64,000 nucleotides of DNA from Anabaena sp. FACHB-1237. GTDB lineage: Bacteria; Cyanobacteriota; Cyanobacteriia; Cyanobacteriales; Nostocaceae. Positions 43,701 through 53,382 of the stretch are shown piece by piece (within the stretch, counting starts at the first letter, position 1; every line of letters begins with the position of its first letter). Location of the stretch: positions 20,930-84,929 of the forward strand of contig NZ_JACJPV010000018.1 in the NCBI RefSeq assembly GCF_014696225.1. Direction: 5' to 3'. A model generated the notes under the pieces. That model saw only the letters and a program-made list of their open reading frames with translations, did not search any database and was not told where the DNA came from. The position numbers and the translations under genes are program-made.

Positions 43701-44582
43701 TTATTGAAAACCTATGATTATTCCTAATAATATTAAGAAACCAATCCAAACATTTTGCCGAAACATTTTCCCGTATTCTGTATTAGCTATTTTTGGATTT
43801 TGCAGACGAATAATTTGCCCAGTCCAAGCTATTGTAGCTATAGTTAAGGTAATCCAAAATGCTAGATTTAGATGAGTTAAAAATGCTGTAGCACCAAGAA
43901 AAATCATAGTACCAATAAAGAAAATGCCAATGGCTATGGGCGAATATTTGCCAAAGAATATGGCGCTGGAATTAACACCAATGCGTTTATCGTCTTCACG
44001 ATCGCTCATGGCATAAATTGTATCAAATCCTAATGTCCATAATACCGTTGCCGCCCATAGTAACCATGTAGGTGTGCTGAGATTGGCTGTAACGGCACTC
44101 CAACTAATTAAAACGGCAAAACCCCAGGCCAGAGAAAGCACCAGTTGGGGAATGGGAAATACTCGTTTTGCGCCGGGATACAGTACAATAACTGGTACTG
44201 CGGCCACAGATAACCAAAAACTTAAAGGATTGAGATAAAATGCCATAATTGCGGCACAAATTAGGGCAATAACACCCACAATTATACCTACTTGGATGGA
44301 TAATGTGCGAGCAGCTAATGGGCGATCGCGTGTTCTCTCTACTTGGGTATCTATATCCCTATCCCATAAATCGTTGACAACACATCCAGCCGCACTAGTC
44401 GCTATGCTACCACATATAATTACTGCCACTAAAGGTATGGGCGGTTGTCCAGCAGCAGCTAAAAATACAGCCCATAATGCGGGAATCATTAAAATTAGTC
44501 TACCTTCGGGTTTATGCCATCTTAATAGACGCATAATAACCAGCCATAATGGTTTTTGTGGGTTTTGTGGTGTTTCTAACAT
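43701..44582 (-). CDS. 4-hydroxybenzoate polyprenyltransferase-like (UbiA family)
   Basis: A 293-residue integral-membrane prenyltransferase, in cyanobacteria the plastoquinone-pathway enzyme that prenylates 4-hydroxybenzoate. The two Asp-rich motifs are clear: NDLWDRDID with RDRPLAA and DTIYAMSDREDDKRIGV. Eight or nine hydrophobic helices alternate, for example IVGVIALICAAIMAFYLNPL and FFIGTMIFLGATAF. The last residues (LILLGIIIGFQ) close the final helix. It is divergently oriented to ppx, with a 141-bp shared promoter region. Function as a prenyltransferase is firm; the substrate is inferred from cyanobacterial homologues. Confidence 0.88.
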   Translation of the reverse strand: MLETPQNPQKPLWLVIMRLLRWHKPEGRLILMIPALWAVFLAAAGQPPIPLVAVIICGSIATSAAGCVVNDLWDRDIDTQVERTRDRPLAARTLSIQVGIIVGVIALICAAIMAFYLNPLSFWLSVAAVPVIVLYPGAKRVFPIPQLVLSLAWGFAVLISWSAVTANLSTPTWLLWAATVLWTLGFDTIYAMSDREDDKRIGVNSSAIFFGKYSPIAIGIFFIGTMIFLGATAFLTHLNLAFWITLTIATIAWTGQIIRLQNPKIANTEYGKMFRQNVWIGFLILLGIIIGFQ

Positions 44583-44723
44583 ATTACCTTAGTTAACATA
44601 TCTTCACATTATAGAATATCGTGATTTTGTTAATTCTGTTCGATGTTACATAAGAATAAAGTAGGTGTGTGAAAATAATAATTTGAACGTACCCAATAAT
44701 AAACATTAAGTAAGGAAACTTCT

Positions 44724-46364
44724 ATGAGCCTAAATTTATTATCAAGTAATTGGGAGAATATAGTAACTCCAGCAGTTCCCACAAATCAGATGATAGCAGC
44801 TATTGATATTGGCACAAATTCCTTACATATGGTAATAGTAAAAATAGAAGCAAAATTACCATCATTTAGTATTATTGCTAGAGAAAAAGAAACAGTAAGA
44901 TTAGGGGATAGAAATTTAGAAACTGGAGATCTAAAACCAGAAATAATGAATAAAGCGATCGCTTGTTTAGGTCGGTTTCAACAATTAGCAAAAACCCTAG
45001 AAGTTGATAGTATTATTGCCGTAGCGACTAGCGCAGTGAGAGAAGCACCAAACGGCAAAGAATTTATTCACAGAGTAGAAGAAGAAATAGGATTAGTCAT
45101 AGATTTAATTTCAGGACAAGAAGAAGCCCGACGCATTTATTTAGGTGTATTATCGGGCATGGAATTTAATCAACAACCCCATATAATTATAGATATTGGT
45201 GGAGGTTCAACGGAATTAATTTTAGGAGATAGTCAAGAACCGCACAGTCTAACCAGTACAAAAGTTGGGGCAGTGAGATTAACAGGAGAAATTATTAAAA
45301 CTGACCCCATTACTGAATCACAATTCAAGTATTTACAGGCCTATGCCAGAGGAATGTTAGAACGTTCCATAGAAGAAATATTAGCAAATCTTCAACCCAG
45401 TGGCTCACCACAATTAATAGGAACATCTGGTACAATTGAAACTATTGCCATGATTCATGCTAGGGAAAAATTAGGAACAATTCCCACCACGTTAAACGGT
45501 TATCAATTCAGTTTACAAGACTTAAAAACTTGGGTAAACAGATTGAAAAAAATGAATAATATTGAAAGGACAACCATTCCTGGAATGCCGGAAAAAAGGT
45601 CAGAAGTGATCTTAGCAGGAGCGGTAATATTACAAGAAGCAATGACATTATTAGGGGTAAGTTCCGTAACATTGTGTGAACGTTCTCTGCGAGAAGGGGT
45701 AATAGTAGATTGGATGTTAACCCATGGTTTTATTAATAATAGACTGCGGTTTCAAAGTTCTATTAGACAACGGAGTATTTTAAGAATTGCCAACAAATAT
45801 AATATTAACTTAGAACATAGCGATCGCGTGGCCTTATTTGCGCTAGGTTTATTTGATCAAATGCAAGGAAAACTACATTATTGGAGTGAAGATCAACGTC
45901 ATTTACTATGGGCTGCGGCTATATTACATAATAGTGGTCATTATATCAGCCATGGTTCCCATCATAAACATTCCTACTACTTAATTCGTAATGGAGAATT
46001 ATTAGGATATAACGAAACGGAAATAGAAATTATAGCTAATATAGCCCGATATCATCGCAAATCACCACCCAAGAAAAAACATGAAAACTATCGTAACCTG
46101 CTGCATAAAGAACATCGGCAAATGGTTAGTCAACTTAGTGCCATATTAAGAATAGCAGTAGCTTTAGATAGAAGACAAATAGGGGCAATATCACATATTC
46201 AATGTGAATATTTTGCCAACATTCAACAATTGAAAATGTTAGTTTATGGCTTTTTCCCTGATGATGAATGTGCCTTAGAATTGTGGAGTTTAGACTACAA
46301 AAAGGACGTATTTGAACAAGAATTTGGCGTAAAATTAGCGATTACATTCATCAAAAAAACATAA
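44724..46364 (+). CDS. ppx: Exopolyphosphatase (Ppx/GppA family)
   Basis: 546 residues. The actin-like ATPase fold begins with AAIDIGTNSLHMVIVKIE and contains EEARRIYLGVLSG, IIDIGGGSTELILG and LIGTSGTIETIAM. After about residue 330 there is an HD-like domain (HLLWAAAILHNSGHYISHGSHHKHSYYLI) with the expected His-Asn/His pattern and a C-terminal extension. It hydrolyses polyphosphate or (p)ppGpp-related pentaphosphate; the family does not separate the two by sequence. Full length. It is single and divergent from ubiA, with ACTTCT-AAGGAAAC RBS-like AAGGAAAC before ATG. Confidence 0.93.
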   Translation: MSLNLLSSNWENIVTPAVPTNQMIAAIDIGTNSLHMVIVKIEAKLPSFSIIAREKETVRLGDRNLETGDLKPEIMNKAIACLGRFQQLAKTLEVDSIIAVATSAVREAPNGKEFIHRVEEEIGLVIDLISGQEEARRIYLGVLSGMEFNQQPHIIIDIGGGSTELILGDSQEPHSLTSTKVGAVRLTGEIIKTDPITESQFKYLQAYARGMLERSIEEILANLQPSGSPQLIGTSGTIETIAMIHAREKLGTIPTTLNGYQFSLQDLKTWVNRLKKMNNIERTTIPGMPEKRSEVILAGAVILQEAMTLLGVSSVTLCERSLREGVIVDWMLTHGFINNRLRFQSSIRQRSILRIANKYNINLEHSDRVALFALGLFDQMQGKLHYWSEDQRHLLWAAAILHNSGHYISHGSHHKHSYYLIRNGELLGYNETEIEIIANIARYHRKSPPKKKHENYRNLLHKEHRQMVSQLSAILRIAVALDRRQIGAISHIQCEYFANIQQLKMLVYGFFPDDECALELWSLDYKKDVFEQEFGVKLAITFIKKT

Positions 46365-46504
46365 AGTAGTGCAGGCATCTTGCCTGCTAATAGTCTACTA
46401 ATGACCGATTTTCGTTGTGTGACAGTTGAGGATGCCGAATGTGGGTTTTATATCCTTGCCATAAATCCATATATAAAGTTTCTCACAGAAAATATTAAAA
46501 AACA
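46365..46504. repeat. Intergenic hairpin repeat after ppx
   Basis: GCAGGCATCTTGCCTGC (46371-46387) is the same core as in the repeat at 3606-3711. The segment GATGCCGAATGTGGG also resembles 3712-3726 (inverse). No gene visible. Confidence 0.55.
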
Positions 46505-48313
46505 TTAAAAAACAAAATTGTTGACGTTGTTCAAATCGGCGGTAGTGATATTATCAACCTGAAGGAAGTTCTTAAATATGGAACTACCTGAAATCCCATC
46601 CCGGTCAATTTGCAAAAAGGTACTATTAGCATTAATACCTGTTCCGGCTACAAATCTGATGTATTGATCTGCAATAGGATTATTGCCATGATAACTTATA
46701 CTACTCAGTAATTTACTAAGAACAATTTTGTCTGTTCCCACAGAAAAATCCGTAATCCGTTGTCCCACATCTCGAAGATCGGTAAACACGAAGAAATCAT
46801 TACCCAGACCTCCGGTAATAGTTTTTGCCCCTGGACCGCCTGTAATATAGTCAGCACCGGTAGTTCCTACAATGGGGGTACGGCCATTGTTAATTGAGGG
46901 ATTACCATTAATTTCATTAAGATCATTAAGATCATTAACGTTAATAGTTAATTGTTTTTCATAACTTAATCCCCCTTGATCTGTGGTTCTCACACGAATA
47001 CTGTAACTATTTTTGCTTTCAAAATCGGGAGATTGATTAATTTTTAGTTGATTGCTACTAATGGTAAATACATTATTATCTGTGTCTCCCGCACCGGTTA
47101 CCAGGCTATAACTGAAGGTATTACCCGCATCCACATCTGTGGTGCTGAAATTGCCAATTACAGTTAAGGGTACAACATTCTCGTTAATACTAGTATTGCT
47201 AAGGGTTATATCTGTTGGGGTTTCATTAAGATCATTAACGTTAATAGTTAATTGTTTTTCATAACTTAATCCCCCTTGATCTGTGGTTCTGACACGAATA
47301 CTGTAACTATTTTTGCTTTCAAAATCGGGAGATTGATTAATTTTTAGTTGATTGCTACTAATGGTAAATACATTATTATCTGTGTCTCCCCCACCGGTTA
47401 CCAGGCTATAACTGAAGGTATTACCCGCATCCACATCTGTGGTGCTGAAGTTGCCAATTACCGTATTAGCCCCTAGGTTTTCATTTACCGTCGTCGCACT
47501 CAGACTTAACTCTGTGGGCGTTTCGTTGACATTACCAACTTCAACTGTCAGCATTCTCACCGTTTTGCCCCTAAGCAGTGTGGTTGCCGGTTCCCCAAAG
47601 TTATCGTAAGCGGTGATTTCGACTTGATAAGAATTATTTTGATCGCTATCTAGGGGATTTTCATAATCAGGAGATTGATTTTCACCTAAGTTAAAGAGCA
47701 ATTCCCCATTAGCATTTAAGGTAAACAGGTGCTGGTCAGCCCCCCCTGTAATCTCAAAGGTTAATGTATCCGATGGATTGATCTCAGAGACAGTTAGGAT
47801 GATTGGATTGCTATTTTCTAAAACTAGCCCCGGGTCTGAAATCACCGGAGCATTATTAACATAGTCATCGCTAAAGGCTAAGTTGGAAAGATCTGGCGTG
47901 AGAATAAAGTCCGTAACGTTGATGGTTCTGTTGCCGATCGCCTGAAACGACAGGGTGACAAAGGACTGCCATTGATTCATGCCAATGGCTTCTCCTCCTT
48001 CGTCAAATTCAGGCAAGGCTGCCCCTGTTAGGTCATTAATCAAACCAACAGTGTTATCTAAAGTCCCTTCCACGAACAAAGGAAAACTGGGCGTAACTAG
48101 GCCTGTGGGATCAAAGGGTTTATCTAAGGATTGAATCTGGTCGGGTTGCCATTGTAAATCGGTGAAGAAGCCAATTAAACCCTGGGCATCTGAACGAAAA
48201 TCGCCGACCAAGATTCGCAGAAAAAAGGAACTGCCAGCAGCGACTTCATTGATGCGATCGCCTACCAGTCCGTCATTATTGGCGAATAATTGCAGTTGTA
48301 GTTGTAGTGCCAT
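46505..48313 (-). CDS. Cadherin-like repeat exoprotein with C-terminal RTX-like region
   Basis: 602 residues, no signal peptide. Residues 1-140 are a beta domain (FFLRILVGDFRSDAQG, PEFDEGGEAIGMNQWQSF) shared with the next protein. Residues 155-262 and 264-463 are three cadherin-like domains with FSTTDVDAGNTFSYSL, DFESKNSYSIRVRTTDQGG and INVND. The last two, of 100 residues each, are almost identical. The C-terminal 130 residues have GTTGADYITGG and TGGLGNDFFVFTDLRD (RTX-type GGxGxD) and a calcium-linked, serralysin-like end. Lack of a signal peptide with an RTX tail suggests type I secretion. Calcium-dependent cell-surface adhesion is inferred. Confidence 0.8.
   Translation of the reverse strand: MALQLQLQLFANNDGLVGDRINEVAAGSSFFLRILVGDFRSDAQGLIGFFTDLQWQPDQIQSLDKPFDPTGLVTPSFPLFVEGTLDNTVGLINDLTGAALPEFDEGGEAIGMNQWQSFVTLSFQAIGNRTINVTDFILTPDLSNLAFSDDYVNNAPVISDPGLVLENSNPIILTVSEINPSDTLTFEITGGADQHLFTLNANGELLFNLGENQSPDYENPLDSDQNNSYQVEITAYDNFGEPATTLLRGKTVRMLTVEVGNVNETPTELSLSATTVNENLGANTVIGNFSTTDVDAGNTFSYSLVTGGGDTDNNVFTISSNQLKINQSPDFESKNSYSIRVRTTDQGGLSYEKQLTINVNDLNETPTDITLSNTSINENVVPLTVIGNFSTTDVDAGNTFSYSLVTGAGDTDNNVFTISSNQLKINQSPDFESKNSYSIRVRTTDQGGLSYEKQLTINVNDLNDLNEINGNPSINNGRTPIVGTTGADYITGGPGAKTITGGLGNDFFVFTDLRDVGQRITDFSVGTDKIVLSKLLSSISYHGNNPIADQYIRFVAGTGINANSTFLQIDRDGISGSSIFKNFLQVDNITTADLNNVNNFVF
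46930..47461. repeat. Near-identical 232-bp direct repeat inside the cadherin-like gene
   Basis: 46930-47161 and 47230-47461 differ at only three bases that I can see, with a spacing of exactly 300 bp (100 codons). They encode the last two cadherin-like domains. This is a recent in-frame duplication. Confidence 0.9.
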
Positions 48314-48518
48314 AACACCTCCAGTATGAGAGAGAAAACAGAAAAATTACGTAGGTTGCCTCAGATATGACAAATCTGTTTATTGATAGAATTTATGCAG
48401 TCTGACGCACCCCACAATACCTTAATTTTTTCAACAATCAAATAAGACTCCCATAGTTTAAGTCCCCTTATTCAAGGGGACTTAAGAATACCAACCCTAA
48501 AAGTGTGTCTTTAGAGAA

Positions 48519-51500
48519 CTAAACCAAGGACAGGTTCCTTTCACTATTGAATACAGTCAGGTCGGCATTGTCGATCAGATAATCACCGTTAATATCGGCC
48601 GTGCCATCGTAAATCCCATTTTTCAAGTTTTTGCGGGCGTTGTTTAACGCGCCCAAATCTCCAGCCCCGACTCGTCCATCATAGTTGATGTCTGAGTTGA
48701 AGGTGGATTTACCCGACAAGGCGATCGCGTATTGAGAGTTATACGGATCATTGGTAAACAAGACTAACCCATTACTCACGGAGAAGTTTTGACCCGCCGC
48801 CGAGGGATCATAGGTTAACTGAATCCGTTGGCTTTGTCCTGGGTTAATTAAGAGATCGTCAACAAAGTTCGTGGTCACTCCCGCCACATTAGAAACAATG
48901 TCAGAGACTTGCAAAATCCCCGATCCGTTGTTGGTAATGTCAAAGTATTTGGTGGTGTCGGCAAAATTGGGACGCACCAAATCGCTTTCGGTATAGTTTG
49001 TACGTGACGACGGGAATTGAGTAGTGAACTTAATGCTGGAGTCATTTGCATTGCCAGAGTTATCGCTAATGGAGAGACTTGCTATCACTAAGTCAGCTTC
49101 CTTATGAATACCAGAACCGTCAGGGTAAGCCCCAAAGAGCGCATCATAGCTTGACCAGTTGCTAGTGTAAGCATAGCCATATTCTGAACCTAAGCCGGAG
49201 TAACCGCCATAGCTATAGACACTAGTGGTTTCTCCATAACCGGTATCGCCATCAAAATAACTGGTGACATAGACGCGGTTATTCTCGCTAGAACTGGTCG
49301 TACTAGCCTCGACGGAGTTAATGGTGTAATAGCCTGGTAAGCTATAAGGATAAGATTGAAGTTGACCAGGATGGTTATCAAAGGTCGTATTTAATAAGGT
49401 TTGACCGCCTGAAGTGTTGACAGTAAATTTGTCTGGACCCACACCAGCACTAGTCCCATCCCAACTGTTGATAATAAACAAGTCAAACTCCACAGTGACG
49501 CTACCGTTGAGAGCGACATCATTGAGTTCTAAACTCACCGTATCGTTACTAAATTCACCGAGGAAATTGCGGGAACCAGCAGGAGTTGTGGAACGGGTCG
49601 ATCTTGACCAACCAGTTACGGAATCACTTTCAAAGTCATTGGAATAATTGAAAGCACCCGCAGTTACTTTGACATTATCCAATCCCCAACTTTCATTACC
49701 GATATCCTCCAGTCCAGAGCCGATAAAATTCAGGGTGAGGGCATCAGATACATTAGTGAAAGTATAGGAGAAGTGGTAGACTGAATCCATACCCCAACTA
49801 GAACCAAGGGTATTGTTTTCAACCGCTCCTGTGCCGGCAGGAGAGAGATTGGTTTCATTCAAATAGCCACTTAACACTTGACCTTCTGTATAGGTTCCGG
49901 CTAAGGCATAACCATAACCACTGTAGCTATCGCCATTACCGTAGGTATAGGTGAAGGTATATTTCTGGTTGATAATATCGGCTTCCTTATGAATACCAGA
50001 ACCGTCAGGGTAAGCCCCAAAGAGCGGATCAGAGCTATTGCCATTAACATCGTAGGCATAGGCATATTCTGAACCTAAGCCAGAATAGCCATGAATACCA
50101 TCCCACCCATAGTTAACATCTCCAATATTTGTCGTAGTATCAAAACCGGTGTCAAGATCAGTGTAACTGATGATGTAGACCTGGTTATTGTACGAACTGT
50201 CTAAGGTTGTGCCAATAATGGATCCGATCTGGTAGTAGCCTTGGTTGCCTGTTTCGTTGTTGGCATAACCCTCTAAAACTTGATCCTCAGTATAGGTTCC
50301 TTCCGCTGCATAGACATAACCTGTGTAGCTGTCCCCATTGTCATAGTAATAGGTGAAATTATACTTAGTATAGGGAGTAACAACTTGAATGGTCTGAGAA
50401 GTTTCAACGTCTAGGGAGTAATAGGGATTATCGTCAGCAAGACTGGTATCATTAACATTAACCGTTGTCGTAAAGTAAGTCGTCCCATAACCCTGAGTAG
50501 AGAAATGCAACAGTGCGAAAGTATCTAATTGATTAACCCCGATCGCCTGCCCTAACTCAAATTCCGGGAGAGATCCGCCACTCAAGTCATCAATGAAACC
50601 GTCGTAAACTAGGGTTCCTTGTTGGAAAAAGGAGAATTTAGGATCAATAGCAAGGGTTGGATCAAAGTTAATGGATTCGAGAATTAAGCCATCCCAGGCA
50701 AAATCGAGGTTTAAACCAACAACCCCGGCCGCATTGCCCCGGAAATCGCCAACTTGAATTTGCACAAAGAAGGAATGGTTCAGTCCAACCTGGTTATTAG
50801 CCAGAATCTCGCCCGGTGTGCCATCATTATCTGCTAACAGATTGAGGCGCACTTGTAACACTGCCGGTAAATCTGCTTCGTAGTAGCTACTAAAACCATG
50901 GTCTCCTGTCCAAGGGTTGGCGTTGAAGGCAGAACCAGACTCAGACCCTAAACCATAGTAACCGAGACCCGAATAAATATTGGTTGTAGTGCCAAAGCCT
51001 GTGTCAGCATCTGTGTAACTGGTGACAGAGACATAACCATTCGTGCCGTTTTCACCATCTTCAACGGAGTCAATGACATAGTAGCCTTGTTGACTGCCCG
51101 TTTCGTTGTCATAGTAATCAGGTAACTGACCTAAACTGTAGGTTCCTGATAGCGCATAGGCGTAACCGGAGTAGCTGTCCCCATTACCGTAGAAATAGGT
51201 AAAATTATATTTCTCAATCGGCTGAGGGTCGTTCTCAACAATCGTCAGGATGGAAGTGATCTGGGAGCCTAAGATCGCTCCATCAGTAGGATTGCTGAGG
51301 GCGAGGTTAATCGTTTTGTCACCCTGGTAAACCGTGTTGTCAATAATGGGGATCGCGACGGTCGCTGTTGTCTGTCCATCGGCAAAGTTGACTACAATAG
51401 GCGTACCGTCATAATCATCGCCTGCAACTGCTGTTCCATCCGTCAAAGTCAAAGTCACACTGGTTTCGCCGATGACGCTTCCCGAACGAGTTAGGGTTAC

Positions 51501-52412
51501 ACTGCTAATGGCAGATCCATCTTCCAGAACTTGATAATCGCTACTGCTGAAGCTAATGGTACTCGGAATATTTGTGGTTTGAATTCCCCCTAAAGTCAAA
51601 TGGGCGAAAAAGATATGGTCGTCATTGGATGGATTAATAGTAGTCAGGGTCAGACTGCTGTCCCCATTGTTAATGAAGGGCAGTAGATTGTAAAGCTCAT
51701 CATCGGTTTCCGGATCGGTGCTGGCTGGAGAAGGGTTGTCGGGATTATCTTCAAACCCACCAACCGTAAACAAACCTCCATTAGCCAAAACACCATCATC
51801 GTAATTGCCAGCCACCAAACTTAGAGGCTGACCGTTCACGCTAACCTGAGATGTCTGCCCACCAGCAGCGTAGCTGAATCCAATTCCTAATCCTAGGGTT
51901 GCTCCAAGCACTTGACTAAGGTCTACTGGACTCGAAAAATTGATGGTCGAGGTTGCTCCAGTTGTGGGTAAGCCACCAAAGTAGAGAATGACGTTGTTGT
52001 CCGTTGTCTGATTAGGATCATCGAATAGCACTGCCAGCGCTAACCCCTCATAAGAGTAGGTTTCACTACCTTCATCTAGGTTAATATTGAGGATGCCAGA
52101 AGCCGCGCTATCAATGGTCGGCTTTAATATATCCGTAACATCAGCAAGATAGCTGTAAAAAAAAGAAGTGGATTCAATACGATCCCAATTCACAGTTGTG
52201 CCGTTAAGCGTCGCACTGGTGCCAATAGCAGAGCTGGAAATAGTTGTCCCATCTCCTATGAGGTAAGCTTTTCGCACAGTCGCGTCTGGCTTTTTCAAAA
52301 TCTGAACAGAGCCTGTCTGATCCAAAGTTCCGTAACCGTCAACAGAAAGATAAATCTTGCCAGTTTCACTCAGAATTGCGTTTAAGCTGGTTGTTTCTGT
52401 GATAGTAGTCAT
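48519..52412 (-). CDS. Large multidomain exoprotein with Calx-beta, novel repeats and dockerin-like end
   Basis: 1297 residues, no obvious signal peptide. Residues 40-280 form a beta-rich region (VRKAYLIGDGTT, GLALAVLFDDPNQ) resembling DUF3344-type surface domains. A Calx-beta domain is at 283-396 (ITLTRSGS-like VTLTRSGSVIGETSV, GDDYDGTPIVVNFADGQ). Three copies of a roughly 110-residue repeat (KYNFTYFYGNGDSYSGYAYA ... GYSGLGSEYGYAY) lie at 401-514, 683-812 and 817-854 plus 1026-1108; the last is split by an inserted domain at 855-1025. The domain shared with the 46505 protein is at 517-665. Residues 1110-1236 are an ASH-like beta domain, and 1239-1297 a dockerin-like pair (DINYDGRVGAGDL, DINGDYLIDNADL). 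The coding sequence looks more G+C-rich than its neighbours. Function unknown. Confidence 0.75.
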   Translation of the reverse strand: MTTITETTSLNAILSETGKIYLSVDGYGTLDQTGSVQILKKPDATVRKAYLIGDGTTISSSAIGTSATLNGTTVNWDRIESTSFFYSYLADVTDILKPTIDSAASGILNINLDEGSETYSYEGLALAVLFDDPNQTTDNNVILYFGGLPTTGATSTINFSSPVDLSQVLGATLGLGIGFSYAAGGQTSQVSVNGQPLSLVAGNYDDGVLANGGLFTVGGFEDNPDNPSPASTDPETDDELYNLLPFINNGDSSLTLTTINPSNDDHIFFAHLTLGGIQTTNIPSTISFSSSDYQVLEDGSAISSVTLTRSGSVIGETSVTLTLTDGTAVAGDDYDGTPIVVNFADGQTTATVAIPIIDNTVYQGDKTINLALSNPTDGAILGSQITSILTIVENDPQPIEKYNFTYFYGNGDSYSGYAYALSGTYSLGQLPDYYDNETGSQQGYYVIDSVEDGENGTNGYVSVTSYTDADTGFGTTTNIYSGLGYYGLGSESGSAFNANPWTGDHGFSSYYEADLPAVLQVRLNLLADNDGTPGEILANNQVGLNHSFFVQIQVGDFRGNAAGVVGLNLDFAWDGLILESINFDPTLAIDPKFSFFQQGTLVYDGFIDDLSGGSLPEFELGQAIGVNQLDTFALLHFSTQGYGTTYFTTTVNVNDTSLADDNPYYSLDVETSQTIQVVTPYTKYNFTYYYDNGDSYTGYVYAAEGTYTEDQVLEGYANNETGNQGYYQIGSIIGTTLDSSYNNQVYIISYTDLDTGFDTTTNIGDVNYGWDGIHGYSGLGSEYAYAYDVNGNSSDPLFGAYPDGSGIHKEADIINQKYTFTYTYGNGDSYSGYGYALAGTYTEGQVLSGYLNETNLSPAGTGAVENNTLGSSWGMDSVYHFSYTFTNVSDALTLNFIGSGLEDIGNESWGLDNVKVTAGAFNYSNDFESDSVTGWSRSTRSTTPAGSRNFLGEFSNDTVSLELNDVALNGSVTVEFDLFIINSWDGTSAGVGPDKFTVNTSGGQTLLNTTFDNHPGQLQSYPYSLPGYYTINSVEASTTSSSENNRVYVTSYFDGDTGYGETTSVYSYGGYSGLGSEYGYAYTSNWSSYDALFGAYPDGSGIHKEADLVIASLSISDNSGNANDSSIKFTTQFPSSRTNYTESDLVRPNFADTTKYFDITNNGSGILQVSDIVSNVAGVTTNFVDDLLINPGQSQRIQLTYDPSAAGQNFSVSNGLVLFTNDPYNSQYAIALSGKSTFNSDINYDGRVGAGDLGALNNARKNLKNGIYDGTADINGDYLIDNADLTVFNSERNLSLV

Positions 52413-53292
52413 ATCATTATCCTAAATAGATGAAAGAATTACATAATGCTATTTGACAGTTACTGTCATCCGAATGCGAGAACGGAGATTAAGCGATAGA
52501 ACTTTTTCAGGATGTATGGGGCAGCATCAGCATTAGTATTTGCAACACCTGAGCAAATAGGAATTGAAATCAAGTTGTCTTGTGCTTGATATATCCATAA
52601 TTGTGATTCCCCATACATAATACATATTCTCAAGGATTGGTGCTCTTAGCAGATTATACTTCAAGATAACTACATTGTCCACTTTCTTTCTACTGACTTT
52701 GTAATAAATTTGATCCCACATACACCAATTTCTGATATCAGATATGAATCATAAAATCATTATGTTGAGTGAATGCCGGTGTAGCTTGCGTAGATTAAAT
52801 TTGTTGTATATTAAGTTTTGTTAAATATCTCAATGATTGTTTTAGAGGATGTTTATAAAGTAAAGTAAAGCGATTGGAAATTGCGTATACACAGGCAAAA
52901 CCTGCCTACGCAGGTTAAAAATCCTTGGTTTTTCCCTAGTCTACGCAGGTGGTCACTGAGCCTGTGGAAGTGTGGACTTTGCCTGTATAGTACCGATAGC
53001 GCAGCGTGACGTAAGCCTTATGATATTCGCCCCATACTTTTAAAACATCCTCTTAGTTAGAGCAGGGTAAACACACCTTATTTTTAATCACTTGATTAAG
53101 TAAGGGTTCAAGCAGTGGTCATGGAACCTCAAATTCTGACTTTGCAAAGAGCTCTTACTGATAAAGAAAATTATGACAGTAAAAATATCACAATACAAAA
53201 ATATCACATTCACAGAAAAACAACCCTAAAACTATATTGATAAAAATACTAAAGTATTGATACAAACAAAGTATTAAAAAGATCACTGAATA
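52413..53292. other. 880-bp intergenic region upstream of the exoprotein and CyRepA1 genes
   Basis: Contains the 208-bp MITE at 52845-53052 and otherwise A/T-rich DNA. A 62-codon minus-strand frame at 52533-52721 has no recognisable features or RBS. Promoters for the two divergent genes should lie here; I could not place them. Confidence 0.5.
52845..53052. mobile_element. 208-bp MITE with GAGGATG termini and TTA duplication
   Basis: GAGGATGTTT at 52845 and the inverse ...ACATCCTC ending at 53052, with TTA at 52842-52844 and 53053-53055. The interior is the reverse complement of 39348-39547. The 3-bp TNA-type duplication fits some IS5 subgroups; which transposase moves it is unknown. Confidence 0.85.
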
Positions 53293-53382
53293 TTGATAAA
53301 TTTTTCGATCAAAAAAGGGAAAATGCGTGATAAGGTTTTAATCTCTTGTATTTTATCCTTATTTATTGCGCGCTATTGGCCT

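Noticed and set aside
52533..52721. 62-codon minus-strand ORF in the 880-bp spacer
   Set aside because: No RBS, no homology pattern and biased A/T composition; most likely chance.
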